In this document: piece by piece, positions 1 to 5,881 of the stretch | Layout of the letters: each line of letters begins with the position of its first letter | Position numbering within the stretch: the stretch's first letter is position 1 | Assembly: GCA_049694275.1 (NCBI GenBank) | Contig: JBAVQS010000275.1 | Span: forward strand, 1 to 7,091 | Direction: 5' to 3' | DNA length: 7,091 bases | DNA from: JBAVQS01 sp049694275 | GTDB taxonomy: Bacteria; Chloroflexota; Anaerolineae; UBA4142; SHND01 | Program-made: the position numbers and the translations under genes | Notes under the pieces: generated by a model | Told to the model about the DNA's origin: nothing | The model's database searches: none | Seen by the model: the letters and a program-made list of their open reading frames with translations, nothing else

Positions 1-1081
1 CGTCCTTGTATTCGTAGTTTGCCGTGAGGGACTTGCTAACCAGTTTTGCCAGGCGTGCGCCGATCGTGTCCCATTCCGCAGTGGTATACCCGCCCGCCTC
101 GCGCTGTCCACTCTGGTTGAAATAGGATAATGCGGCTTTGGCATGTTTCTCATCAGCGGGATAGGAATAATTGACAGGATCGCCGAATGCCGAGTCAGGC
201 ACATCGCTGAATTCGCCTGGCTTGGTGACGCTCCCGCCATCCTTCGCGGCAATGCCATATTGCTTGGCGCGCTTTTCCTGTGCGGCCTTGTCATCCACGG
301 ATTTCGCCTCGGCCATCCCCGGGCAGTTAGCCCCATTTGCGACGCAGAGGTCGTGAATCTTTTGCATGACGGTGGGATCACCGCTGCCATCGGCGTTCGC
401 CTTGGCCGCCGCATCACAGGTTGCGCCGTTGGCCTTCGCCATGTCGTGGATCTGCTGCAACCGTTTCAGGTCCTCGGCGTTGTTGCGGGCGCCCGCTTTG
501 AACTCCATGAGCTCGACGAGCAGTTCCGCCGATTTAGTTGGATCAATTGCCTTCATTTCACCTCCCAGGGGAACCGGCGTTTGGTCGCCGCCCCACGCCA
601 ACACGATATCGTTAAATGTGATCGGCATGCGGTCGAGCTCGACCGCTGTCACCTCACGCCCTACTGGCACATAGGCCAGCGTAATATGCGGGACGAATCC
701 ATGTGTTCCATCCACGTTCACTCCCGCTTCGCTCAGCATCTCGACCAGGTCCTGGCGGAAGGCCGGGATCTCGGGCGAGTCAAAGAGCGCGACCACTGGC
801 GTAACGTCGTCAGCCGCATTGAACCGGGCAATCCCGCCGATCTCACCGCGCAACGCCGAATGCTCAGCCGCGAATACCTTCAAAAGCGCCAACAACGTAT
901 CCGGACCGGCTTGCACATCGGAAATGTCGCCAAGATAGGCCAGGGTGATGTGCAGTTCATCGGCGGCCGCCACATCGCCCGTATTGAGTCCAGCCTGCTG
1001 CGCCACGCCAATGAGCTTCCCGGCCGCAATGGGCGGGACGATCAGCGCGAGCATGACGCCAGAATGGGTATCGTCAGGCAT
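1..1081 (-). CDS. 2H phosphoesterase (2'-5' RNA ligase-like) fused to a phage head-protein C-terminal region; 3' end cut by window edge
   Basis: The frame is open from ATG at 1081 through the left edge: 360 codons visible, no stop. Residues 1-175 look like a complete 2H phosphoesterase domain. It has the two HxT motifs, HITLAYLG (H44, T46) and HITLAYVP (H132, T134), about 88 residues apart, and ends in a VLAWGGDQT strand. Family members hydrolyse or join 2',5' or cyclic phosphodiester bonds; the substrate here is unknown. Residues 185-259 are helical with a duplicated IHD...ANGA.C motif. Residues 288-350 hold a DPVNYSYP / AALSYFNQ module that I recall from phage prohead-protease and minor-head proteins. 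No serine-protease domain is visible; it could lie beyond the edge. The gene starts 10 nt after the previous stop, without a clear Shine-Dalgarno. The phosphoesterase call is strong; a head-assembly role rests on context. Confidence 0.85.
   Translation of the reverse strand, partial: MPDDTHSGVMLALIVPPIAAGKLIGVAQQAGLNTGDVAAADELHITLAYLGDISDVQAGPDTLLALLKVFAAEHSALRGEIGGIARFNAADDVTPVVALFDSPEIPAFRQDLVEMLSEAGVNVDGTHGFVPHITLAYVPVGREVTAVELDRMPITFNDIVLAWGGDQTPVPLGGEMKAIDPTKSAELLVELMEFKAGARNNAEDLKRLQQIHDMAKANGATCDAAAKANADGSGDPTVMQKIHDLCVANGANCPGMAEAKSVDDKAAQEKRAKQYGIAAKDGGSVTKPGEFSDVPDSAFGDPVNYSYPADEKHAKAALSYFNQSGQREAGGYTTAEWDTIGARLAKLVSKSLTANYEYKD
323..451 (-). repeat. Internal duplication of an IHD...ANGA.C motif in the fusion protein
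   Basis: Residues 211-222 (IHDMAKANGATC) and 242-253 (IHDLCVANGANC) of the fusion protein match at 8 of 12 positions and lie 31 residues apart. Each is preceded by a Q and followed by an alanine-rich stretch. The DNA copies have diverged at many third positions, so this is an old protein-level duplication and not a recent DNA repeat. Each copy ends in a cysteine, and the second has an extra internal cysteine (C246). I recall single copies of similar IHD.A...GA.C segments in phage head proteins; that is memory, not a search. Confidence 0.7.
554..566 (-). promoter_or_regulatory. Possible internal ribosome binding site and in-frame ATG at the domain boundary of the fusion gene
   Basis: On the minus strand GGGAGG (566-561) is followed by TGAA and an in-frame ATG (556-554, Met176). 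This is the point where the phosphoesterase domain ends and the helical region begins. Use of this start would make the C-terminal part as a separate protein, as phage lambda does for the C and Nu3 proteins. The 4-nt spacer is short, and GGA-GGT-GAA also encodes a natural Gly-Gly-Glu, so chance is a fair explanation. Confidence 0.35.
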
Positions 1082-1091
1082 GTTCGTTACG

Positions 1092-1349
1092 CTAGTGAAT
1101 CAGTCCGGGCACGATCAGCTCCGGTTTGGCAATGCGCGTCAGATTCTGCCTCGACTGTTCCATCATGTAGTGCGCCTGGAATTCCAGGTAGCCCGCCAGG
1201 GCCATGATCTGCATCGGCGACACGTTGACTGTCTCCACCTTGAACTCTGCCGATCCGGGATATGTAAACTCGACGGTCAAGCGGCTGGGTGGGACCTGCG
1301 GCTCAGCCAACTGTGGTTCATCCGCCGGCCCGTGCTGTTTATCGGCCAT
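1092..1349 (-). CDS. Hypothetical small phage protein, 85 aa
   Basis: I do not recognise a family. The protein is soluble-looking. A polar, proline-rich N-terminus (residues 1-22) leads into a likely beta-rich segment (LTVEFTYPGSAEFKVETVNV) and then an amphipathic helix with several methionines (about 45-65). No signal peptide or membrane segment is apparent. I chose ATG at 1349 because AGGAGG lies 7 nt upstream, the best Shine-Dalgarno in the window. The same frame also opens at ATG 1436, which overlaps the upstream stop as ATGA and would add 29 very basic residues, but that start has no properly spaced ribosome site. The gene lies between the gp10-like gene and the phosphoesterase fusion in a head-gene block, so a minor virion or assembly role is possible, but nothing in the sequence proves it. 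Confidence 0.7.
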   Translation of the reverse strand: MADKQHGPADEPQLAEPQVPPSRLTVEFTYPGSAEFKVETVNVSPMQIMALAGYLEFQAHYMMEQSRQNLTRIAKPELIVPGLIH

Positions 1350-1356
1350 CCTAATT

Positions 1357-1362
1357 CCTCCT
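1357..1362 (-). promoter_or_regulatory. Strong Shine-Dalgarno AGGAGG deciding the start at 1349
   Basis: AGGAGG on the minus strand is separated by AATTAGG (7 nt) from ATG 1349. It is clearly better than the sites before neighbouring genes, most of which start by close coupling to the previous stop. It implies that the 85-aa protein is translated efficiently and independently. Confidence 0.75.
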
Positions 1363-1432
1363 CGTCTGTGGGTACGCGCGACAGTCGCCTTGCGATGCCG
1401 CCTGATCTCGCGCTTGATTCCACCTAATGCAC

Positions 1433-1987
1433 TCATTCCTGAATCAGCTCGTTGATAAAATCGCTAAAGATTCGACCGACCTTGCTCGCGTTCTGCTCGG
1501 CGATCTGGGCGACCGTGCGCCAGCCGGTCAGCGCATGGTAGGACGCTTGCTTGTCGCCTTGCACGGAGGGTGCATAGCTCGCCTTGTTCTCAATGTATCC
1601 GACGGCCGCGCCAATGGTTTTCCGCAGCCACATGGGAGCCTCTTTCCATTGCAGCATCATCTTCTCGGAGGGGCGTAACACGCCCATCCCCCGACTGGCT
1701 CGCTTGCGCAATTTCCCCGTTGTCGTCTTGAACGCGGCGAGCGGCAGTTCCCCCACCTCGCGCTCCCAGGTATTGAAGCGGCCGGACGGCGCCCGATCCC
1801 GCGCCGGTTGCGGCGGTAATACGGAGGCGTCATTGCGCAAGAGCTTGAGTGCGTCCTCCATTGGCGCATCCAGGTTGGCCGCGACATTCTGCAGCTTGGT
1901 CAATTTGGCTGTGAGCTGCTCTTCCCCAGTTACGTTAATGTCCCAAGTGCTAGGCATATCAATACTCGCTTGACCAATTCCATCCAT
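1433..1987 (-). CDS. HK97 gp10-like head-tail completion (tail component) protein, 184 aa
   Basis: The protein resembles the broad HK97 gp10-like / phage neck-and-tail-component group that helps join the filled head to the tail. The supporting pattern is an N-terminal helix with LTAKLTKLQNVAANL, the stretch PPQPARDRAPSGRFNTW (58-74), a basic patch KLRKRASRG (92-100), and the hallmark block YAPSVQGDKQASYHALTGW (138-156) followed by a terminal amphipathic helix ending FINELIQE. I recall the same PPQP.RDRA, YAPYVQ and GW.TV pattern in phage proteins of this type. ATG 1987 starts 10 nt after the morphogenesis gene stop. Met11 (1957) is a possible alternative start, with a weak GAG site 7 nt upstream. 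The stop overlaps a possible ATG as ATGA (1436-1433). It sits before the protease/capsid region, earlier than gp10 genes usually occur. Confidence 0.7.
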   Translation of the reverse strand: MDGIGQASIDMPSTWDINVTGEEQLTAKLTKLQNVAANLDAPMEDALKLLRNDASVLPPQPARDRAPSGRFNTWEREVGELPLAAFKTTTGKLRKRASRGMGVLRPSEKMMLQWKEAPMWLRKTIGAAVGYIENKASYAPSVQGDKQASYHALTGWRTVAQIAEQNASKVGRIFSDFINELIQE

Positions 1988-1997
1988 AGACGCTTAA

Positions 1998-2456
1998 TCA
2001 CGGGATATACTCCGTCGTCGTGCACCGGCACCCGAAGTGCGCCGGCTCATGGTAGATCGGCTCGCCGTTAAAGCCTTCGCCAAACGACTCCCCCGCATAC
2101 ACGATCTTGTTGTTAAGCGATGCGCACAAACCCTCTTTGTCCATAAAGTCATCATTGGCGGCGTGCCACTGGACCATCTTTTTCTTGCGCTGCAGGGCTG
2201 CGGTCCATCCAGACTGGCCTGCGGCATAGATACTCTCGGTCCACAGGTCGATCCGGTCCAGGATCGCCTGTTTGGTCACCTCATCCGTCGCCAGCCGTGC
2301 GCTCAATGTGAACCCGCTGATGTAATCTTGCTGCCGAGCATTCAGCCTGTCGATGTTTTGCGCATCGGCGGCGGTCATGTCATCCGGTGACAATCCACCT
2401 TCCTGCAGTCCCTCGATATAAACGTCCTCGACATACTGTGTGACGAGGTTCCGCAT
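1998..2456 (-). CDS. SPP1 gp7/MuF-like head morphogenesis (minor head) protein; frame is open upstream to 2606
   Basis: Family members are minor capsid proteins bound near the portal inside the head. The C-terminus carries the family signature as a cysteine-histidine cluster: GLCASLNNKIVYAGESF, then PIYHEPAHFGCRCTTTEYIP, which corresponds to the usual HP.CRC ending. The middle part (EGLQEGGLSPDDMTAADAQ, then RIDLWTESIY) matches the helical pattern of the group. ATG 2456 is the first conventional start, but it has no convincing Shine-Dalgarno and cuts into a helix. The same frame reads back to a stop at 2609-2607 and adds family-like sequence (FLAQIEKKSISGVSERFRQE and LRAIVRELW) that overlaps the portal 3' end. 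The true product may therefore be a +1 frameshift extension of the portal, or this gene may have been separated from it by an indel. Confidence 0.75.
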   Translation of the reverse strand: MRNLVTQYVEDVYIEGLQEGGLSPDDMTAADAQNIDRLNARQQDYISGFTLSARLATDEVTKQAILDRIDLWTESIYAAGQSGWTAALQRKKKMVQWHAANDDFMDKEGLCASLNNKIVYAGESFGEGFNGEPIYHEPAHFGCRCTTTEYIP

Positions 2457-2493
2457 GTCGCGGGTGATGCCACCGCTGCCCCGCGCCCATAAC

Positions 2494-4131
2494 TCACGGA
2501 CGATTGCTCGTAGTTCCTGCCTGAATCGCTCGGAGACGCCTGAGATACTCTTCTTTTCGATTTGCGCCAGGAAAGGGGCTGGGCGTTTCGCTGCCCCGCG
2601 CCTCCGCTATAATCTGCACCTGCTCGTTCTGATCCAGGTGCTTGAATTCAAAAGCGGCAATCTTGTCCGACCGCCCATCCCGGATGCGCTTCTGGGCAAA
2701 TCGCCTGAACTGCTCACGCTCTAACGTCTTGAGCACATCGGCGGCGTCGAGCCCATTGCCATTGGCATCCTGCTGGCTTTCGAATGGGTCTGTCTCCCCG
2801 GCCTGGGTATTACTCAAGCGGGCCGGTGGCGTCGGTTGACCATTCTGCGGCTGTCCGTTCGGACCTGGTGGCATAGCGCCCCCGCTCTGCAACAGTGCGG
2901 TGTCGCTGCGCGCCGCCGGCGCAACCTCGGCCGGAAGCAGACCACCGCGTGGATCGGGCCGTCCCATCACCACCGCGAGTGGCTTGTCGTTGTCGAACTT
3001 GGCCCGAATCTCGTCGACGGTGTGGACCTCGGCATACGCCTTGCGCTCCTGCAGTTCCAGCACCCGGTCGCGCACGCGAATCTCGGCAAACTCGCCGAGT
3101 AGGTTCTCGCCATAGCGCGGCACGATCTGCGCCTGGAACTTCTCACCGATCATCTGCAACATCGGCCAGATGCAGTACTCGCGGAAGGTCTTTTCACCGG
3201 CGACCGCATTGGCCTCGGCCGCGTTGGGGTCCATGATCTGGATCAGGCCCGGCGCGAGCGTCGACCAGATTTCCTCTTTGTTGAACTTGCGCCCGGCGAG
3301 AAACTCCATGTCCTTCTGTGCCAGGCCCATCTGCACGTACTGCACGCCCCCCTTGCCCGCTCCCCGGAGCATCAGCATCCGGCGCTCGGTGCCGCCGTGC
3401 TCGCGCTTCATGTCCGCTTTCATCTTTTCCCAGGTCGTGTCATCGATCATCTCGGCGTATTGGAGCGCCCCCTGGGGTTTGGCGTTATCGCGGCCAAAGA
3501 AATTGCGGTTCCACTGCGCTTGCTTAAAGTCGGACTCTGCCGCCATCGACAATGCCTCGATTGCCGATAGTCCATACCAATCGTTGAGCGGGTGGAAGGT
3601 TTTGATGTGCACAATCTCGGCCGCATCAAAAAGGAGCTCCCGACCCTCGATGGTATAGAGATAGCCCTTGATCTTCTTTTCCGCATCGGGCACTATAGTG
3701 ACCCGGTCAGGCCGGAGACAGTAGAGCTCGGCGGGCGGGATGTCCGGTGAAAGAGCGTTTTGCCAGATGTAAGAATTCCCGGCGAGCTTGAGATACCCAA
3801 CAATGTCTGCATAGAACTCGAAACGCGATTGAAACGGGTTGGGCGCGCGTAGCCGTTGCTCTAGCGGGTGATTGACGATCTCTTTCTTGTCCTCGCCGTT
3901 CAACTGGTAGACATCGAAATCGGCAATGGAAGCGGCCGTCTCTGCCGTGCGCATTACGGCGGAATAGACCCAGGAGAGCCGCTGCATGAGCTCGGCCTGG
4001 TTGGCGTAAAGAGCGGGGTCCGGATCCGTTACTGCATCGGACCCCAAATAGGGATAGGCCAGGGCCGCGATATAGCGCCCTGAATCGGCCTGGTCTTGTA
4101 ACTGCGTCTTGACGTTAGCCCAATATCCCAT
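2494..4131 (-). CDS. HK97-family phage portal protein, 545 aa
   Basis: The portal forms the dodecameric ring at the special vertex through which DNA enters and leaves, and it docks terminase and then the neck. Family signs are YLKLAGNSYIWQNA (about 114-127, the usual L..GN.Y segment), PAELYCLRPDRVTIVPD, VHIKTFHPLNDWYGLSAIEA, the stem/clip region, EFLAGRKFNKEEIWSTLAPG, and NAVAGEKTFREYCIWPMLQ before the crown. After about residue 400 a proline/glutamine/asparagine-rich linker joins a small helical domain (LEREQFRRFAQKRIRDG). The length exceeds a minimal HK97 portal (about 400-450 aa) because of this tail. The last 26 residues (520-545) look atypical for the family and are encoded across the overlap with the MuF-like frame. 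The ATG has GGTGA 7 nt upstream, overlapping the previous stop, so translation is probably coupled. Confidence 0.93.
   Translation of the reverse strand: MGYWANVKTQLQDQADSGRYIAALAYPYLGSDAVTDPDPALYANQAELMQRLSWVYSAVMRTAETAASIADFDVYQLNGEDKKEIVNHPLEQRLRAPNPFQSRFEFYADIVGYLKLAGNSYIWQNALSPDIPPAELYCLRPDRVTIVPDAEKKIKGYLYTIEGRELLFDAAEIVHIKTFHPLNDWYGLSAIEALSMAAESDFKQAQWNRNFFGRDNAKPQGALQYAEMIDDTTWEKMKADMKREHGGTERRMLMLRGAGKGGVQYVQMGLAQKDMEFLAGRKFNKEEIWSTLAPGLIQIMDPNAAEANAVAGEKTFREYCIWPMLQMIGEKFQAQIVPRYGENLLGEFAEIRVRDRVLELQERKAYAEVHTVDEIRAKFDNDKPLAVVMGRPDPRGGLLPAEVAPAARSDTALLQSGGAMPPGPNGQPQNGQPTPPARLSNTQAGETDPFESQQDANGNGLDAADVLKTLEREQFRRFAQKRIRDGRSDKIAAFEFKHLDQNEQVQIIAEARGSETPSPFPGANRKEEYLRRLRAIQAGTTSNRP
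2571..2577 (-). promoter_or_regulatory. Candidate +1 frameshift site between the portal and MuF-like frames
   Basis: The minus strand reads CCC-TTT-C in portal codons Pro519-Phe520. If tRNA-Pro slips from CCC to the overlapping CCT, decoding continues TTC-CTG-GCG, and the peptide passes from ...ETPSP into FLAQIEKK of the MuF-like frame. The product would be 519 + 191 = 710 residues. Proline-codon +1 slippage is established for some bacterial suppressors and for Listeria phage PSA structural genes. Nothing here shows that slippage happens; an indel or a homopolymer error is an equal alternative, since GGGG and AAA runs lie at this point. Confidence 0.35.
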
Positions 4132-4138
4132 CAGCCAA

Positions 4139-4143
4139 TCACC
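4139..4143 (-). promoter_or_regulatory. Ribosome binding site GGTGA of the portal, overlapping the upstream stop
   Basis: GGTGA on the minus strand contains the TGA stop of the 85-residue gene and lies 7 nt before portal ATG 4131. This arrangement favours reinitiation by ribosomes finishing the upstream gene, tying portal synthesis to the terminase-side genes. Confidence 0.55.
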
Positions 4144-4396
4144 ATATGAACCAACTGGTCCAGCTCACTTCCCGCTCGCGCGCGAGGAATACCTTTTCCA
4201 GATTCAGCATTGCATCGTCAAATGGCACTACGCGTGCCCCCTTTCCCCAGAGCTGCGCCGCGCCTTGGGCCATCTCTATGTGTAGATCGGCAAAAACGCT
4301 GTCCCCGCTATCGCGCAGCCAGCCCTTACCGCGAATCCACACGGCGTATGCGATGGTCGCCGGACCCTTCGTGTCTAATGTTGATGGTTCTGCCAT
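4139..4396 (-). CDS. Hypothetical small phage protein between large terminase and portal, 85 aa
   Basis: No family is recognised. Residues 17-40 suggest a beta hairpin (IAYAVWIRGKGWLRDSG, then FADLHIEMA), followed by VVPFDDAMLNLEKVFLARE, which suggests a strand and a helix. The C-terminus is tryptophan-rich (WTSWFIW). There are no cysteines and no signal peptide. I chose ATG 4396, which lies 2 nt after the large-terminase stop; the frame also allows TTG at 4408, inside the terminase gene. The portal begins 7 nt after its stop, so it is the middle of a tightly coupled three-gene row. Small proteins often sit at this spot in phage packaging modules. A packaging accessory or portal-associated role is only an inference from position. 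Confidence 0.7.
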   Translation of the reverse strand: MAEPSTLDTKGPATIAYAVWIRGKGWLRDSGDSVFADLHIEMAQGAAQLWGKGARVVPFDDAMLNLEKVFLAREREVSWTSWFIW

Positions 4397-4398
4397 CG

Positions 4399-5820
4399 TT
4401 ATACCCAATCCGCCGAGGCATGCCGCGCCGCGCTACTCATCCCCACAATTGCCAGCGCATAGCTGTCCGACCGGTCATCGTGTTGCCCTTCTGGAGCCCG
4501 CAAGCTCGATCCCTCAATGCTTGATAATTGCCGCATGGTTAGCTGACTGTACAAGATCGTCGTCTGGTCCCGGAATGCGTCCGCCGTCGAGTCATATAGC
4601 GTGACCTTACCCAATGTATTCGAGAGCCAACCTTCTTTGCCATCCAATCCGTCCAGAATCCGCAGGATGGAATTGTCCCGCAGCCATAACAGAACCGCGT
4701 GCCCGTGATTATTCCGCTCGACCATGGCACTGGCGTTGTTGAACCATTTGCCAATCGTATCGACGTGGGCTGCCAGTGTGCTCGGTTGGAACTTGCCCGC
4801 GAGATTCGCAACCTCTTCGCCGGTATCCGCATCCAGAACCGTCGCCGCCGAATCGTCGCTGGTCGGGTTCCCCTCGGCTGGATCGGCGCCGATCACATAG
4901 CGCTTACCCGGCTGTGGCAGCGCATAGACCTCCATCTCAGGAATCGACGGAGACCCGGGTGGCAGCTTATCCACCGCCAACGGCGTTTGCGAGCGGTAAC
5001 ACCGTTCGAGCCACGCATACGGAATCCGCTTGTTCAGGGACCTGGGCGCCAGCGCTTCGGCGTCGGTCGCCGGATACTGCTGTTGCAAGTCGTCGAGCGC
5101 CTCGGTGCGGGTGAGAATGTCCTGTTTCTGGCGCTCGTACCACTCGGCGTCTCGCTCGGGCCGCACGTGCCAGGGCAGAAAGACCGCGGCCCAGGAATTG
5201 AGCTTTTGCTTGGCCGCCAGGTAAATCTTCTTGAACTCGCTCTCCGGCGTGTCTTTGTTCACCCGGCTGAGCAAGACCATTCGGCCCCCAGCGTCGATCG
5301 TCGGCTTGACCGCGTTCATCAGATGGTTCAGGTCGGGCACCAGGTCCGCCTCGTCGACCAGGACGAACGTCGCGGTATATGAATCCCCGGCGCTCGTCGG
5401 GAAGGCCCGGGCCACTGATCCGTTGCTCAGCATCCACTCGTGGTCGTTGTCGGCCATGATGCTGCGACACTGCAAGAACTTGGGCAGCCGGTTGTACATG
5501 CCCTTGAGCCGTTCGACGCCGAGCAGATAGGTGGCCTCGTCGTCGCGCTTGCTGAATAGCAGCACGGTCGCAATGGGCCGGAAGAGCATGAGCCACAGGG
5601 CAAACCCCAGGCAGAGCCAGGTCAACCCCAGTTGGCGGGCCTTCAGAATGATGGTCAGAAGGTTGTTAAGGATCGTGCGCAGAACATTGACCTGCGCGGG
5701 CCACAAGTGAAATGGAATCCACTCACGCTGCGTGGCGTCGTAGATCTGCACATACTGGTGCAGGAAATAGAGCGGAGAGACATAGCACTTCAGCCACTCC
5801 CGCTTTTCTACGTCGGTCAC
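4399..5820 (-). CDS. terL: Phage terminase large subunit (ATPase plus nuclease), 473 aa
   Basis: The packaging motor docks on the portal, pumps DNA using ATP, and cuts the concatemer. The N-terminal ATPase shows a Q-motif-like W-P-A-Q (Q43), the deviant Walker A LKARQLGLTW (K60, R62, G65, T67), Walker B FVLVDEADL (D156, E157), and LLSRVN (183-188) at the coupling-motif position. The C-terminal RNase H-like nuclease shows its acidic triad in VIGADPAEG (D313), MVERNNHG (E368) and HDDRSDSYALA (D448/D449, D452). All key residues and the length fit a complete functional enzyme. The start is GTG at 5820: an in-frame TAG lies 9 nt upstream of it, so no earlier start is possible. The Shine-Dalgarno is weak. 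A 61-bp gap precedes it, the only true intergenic space before a packaging gene here. Confidence 0.96.
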   Translation of the reverse strand: MTDVEKREWLKCYVSPLYFLHQYVQIYDATQREWIPFHLWPAQVNVLRTILNNLLTIILKARQLGLTWLCLGFALWLMLFRPIATVLLFSKRDDEATYLLGVERLKGMYNRLPKFLQCRSIMADNDHEWMLSNGSVARAFPTSAGDSYTATFVLVDEADLVPDLNHLMNAVKPTIDAGGRMVLLSRVNKDTPESEFKKIYLAAKQKLNSWAAVFLPWHVRPERDAEWYERQKQDILTRTEALDDLQQQYPATDAEALAPRSLNKRIPYAWLERCYRSQTPLAVDKLPPGSPSIPEMEVYALPQPGKRYVIGADPAEGNPTSDDSAATVLDADTGEEVANLAGKFQPSTLAAHVDTIGKWFNNASAMVERNNHGHAVLLWLRDNSILRILDGLDGKEGWLSNTLGKVTLYDSTADAFRDQTTILYSQLTMRQLSSIEGSSLRAPEGQHDDRSDSYALAIVGMSSAARHASADWV

Positions 5821-5847
5821 GGTCCATCTCTAATCTCGGTCCAACCA

Positions 5848-5861
5848 TTCCAATATTGGAA
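5848..5861. repeat. Perfect 14-bp palindrome in the gap before the large terminase
   Basis: TTCCAATATTGGAA reads the same on both strands. It lies in the 61-bp AT-rich gap (5821-5881) between the zinc-ribbon gene and the large terminase, next to TATAAAA on the plus strand (5865-5871). No T-run follows on the transcribed side, so it is not a typical terminator. It could be a dimeric-protein operator, a terminase or cos-type recognition element, or chance. The gap also holds weak -10-like sequence on the minus strand, but no convincing full promoter. Confidence 0.45.
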
Positions 5862-5881
5862 CCTATAAAACGGATTGCCAG

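Noticed and set aside
143..1207. Long plus-strand open frame of 354 codons
   Set aside because: It lies opposite the phosphoesterase fusion, whose minus-strand frame carries recognisable motifs. The plus-strand translation is rich in His, Arg and Cys, shows no domain, and runs into the next gene, as expected of an antisense shadow in GC-rich DNA.
3170..3658. Plus-strand open frame of 162 codons opposite the portal
   Set aside because: The Ser/Arg/Pro-rich translation with no domain is typical of antisense reading of a GC-rich gene; the portal frame explains the sequence.
4699..5382. Plus-strand open frame of 227 codons opposite the large terminase
   Set aside because: It is antisense to a gene with intact ATPase and nuclease motifs. 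The Arg/Leu/Gly-rich translation has no recognisable pattern.
4967..5596. Minus-strand open frame of 209 codons overlapping the large terminase in another frame
   Set aside because: Out-of-frame shadow: Arg/Gly/Ala-biased composition, no motifs, and it sits wholly within the conserved terminase coding sequence.
5821..5881. Rho-independent terminator formed by the palindrome
   Set aside because: The palindrome has no loop and no T-run follows it in the direction of transcription. The genes on both sides belong to one functional module.
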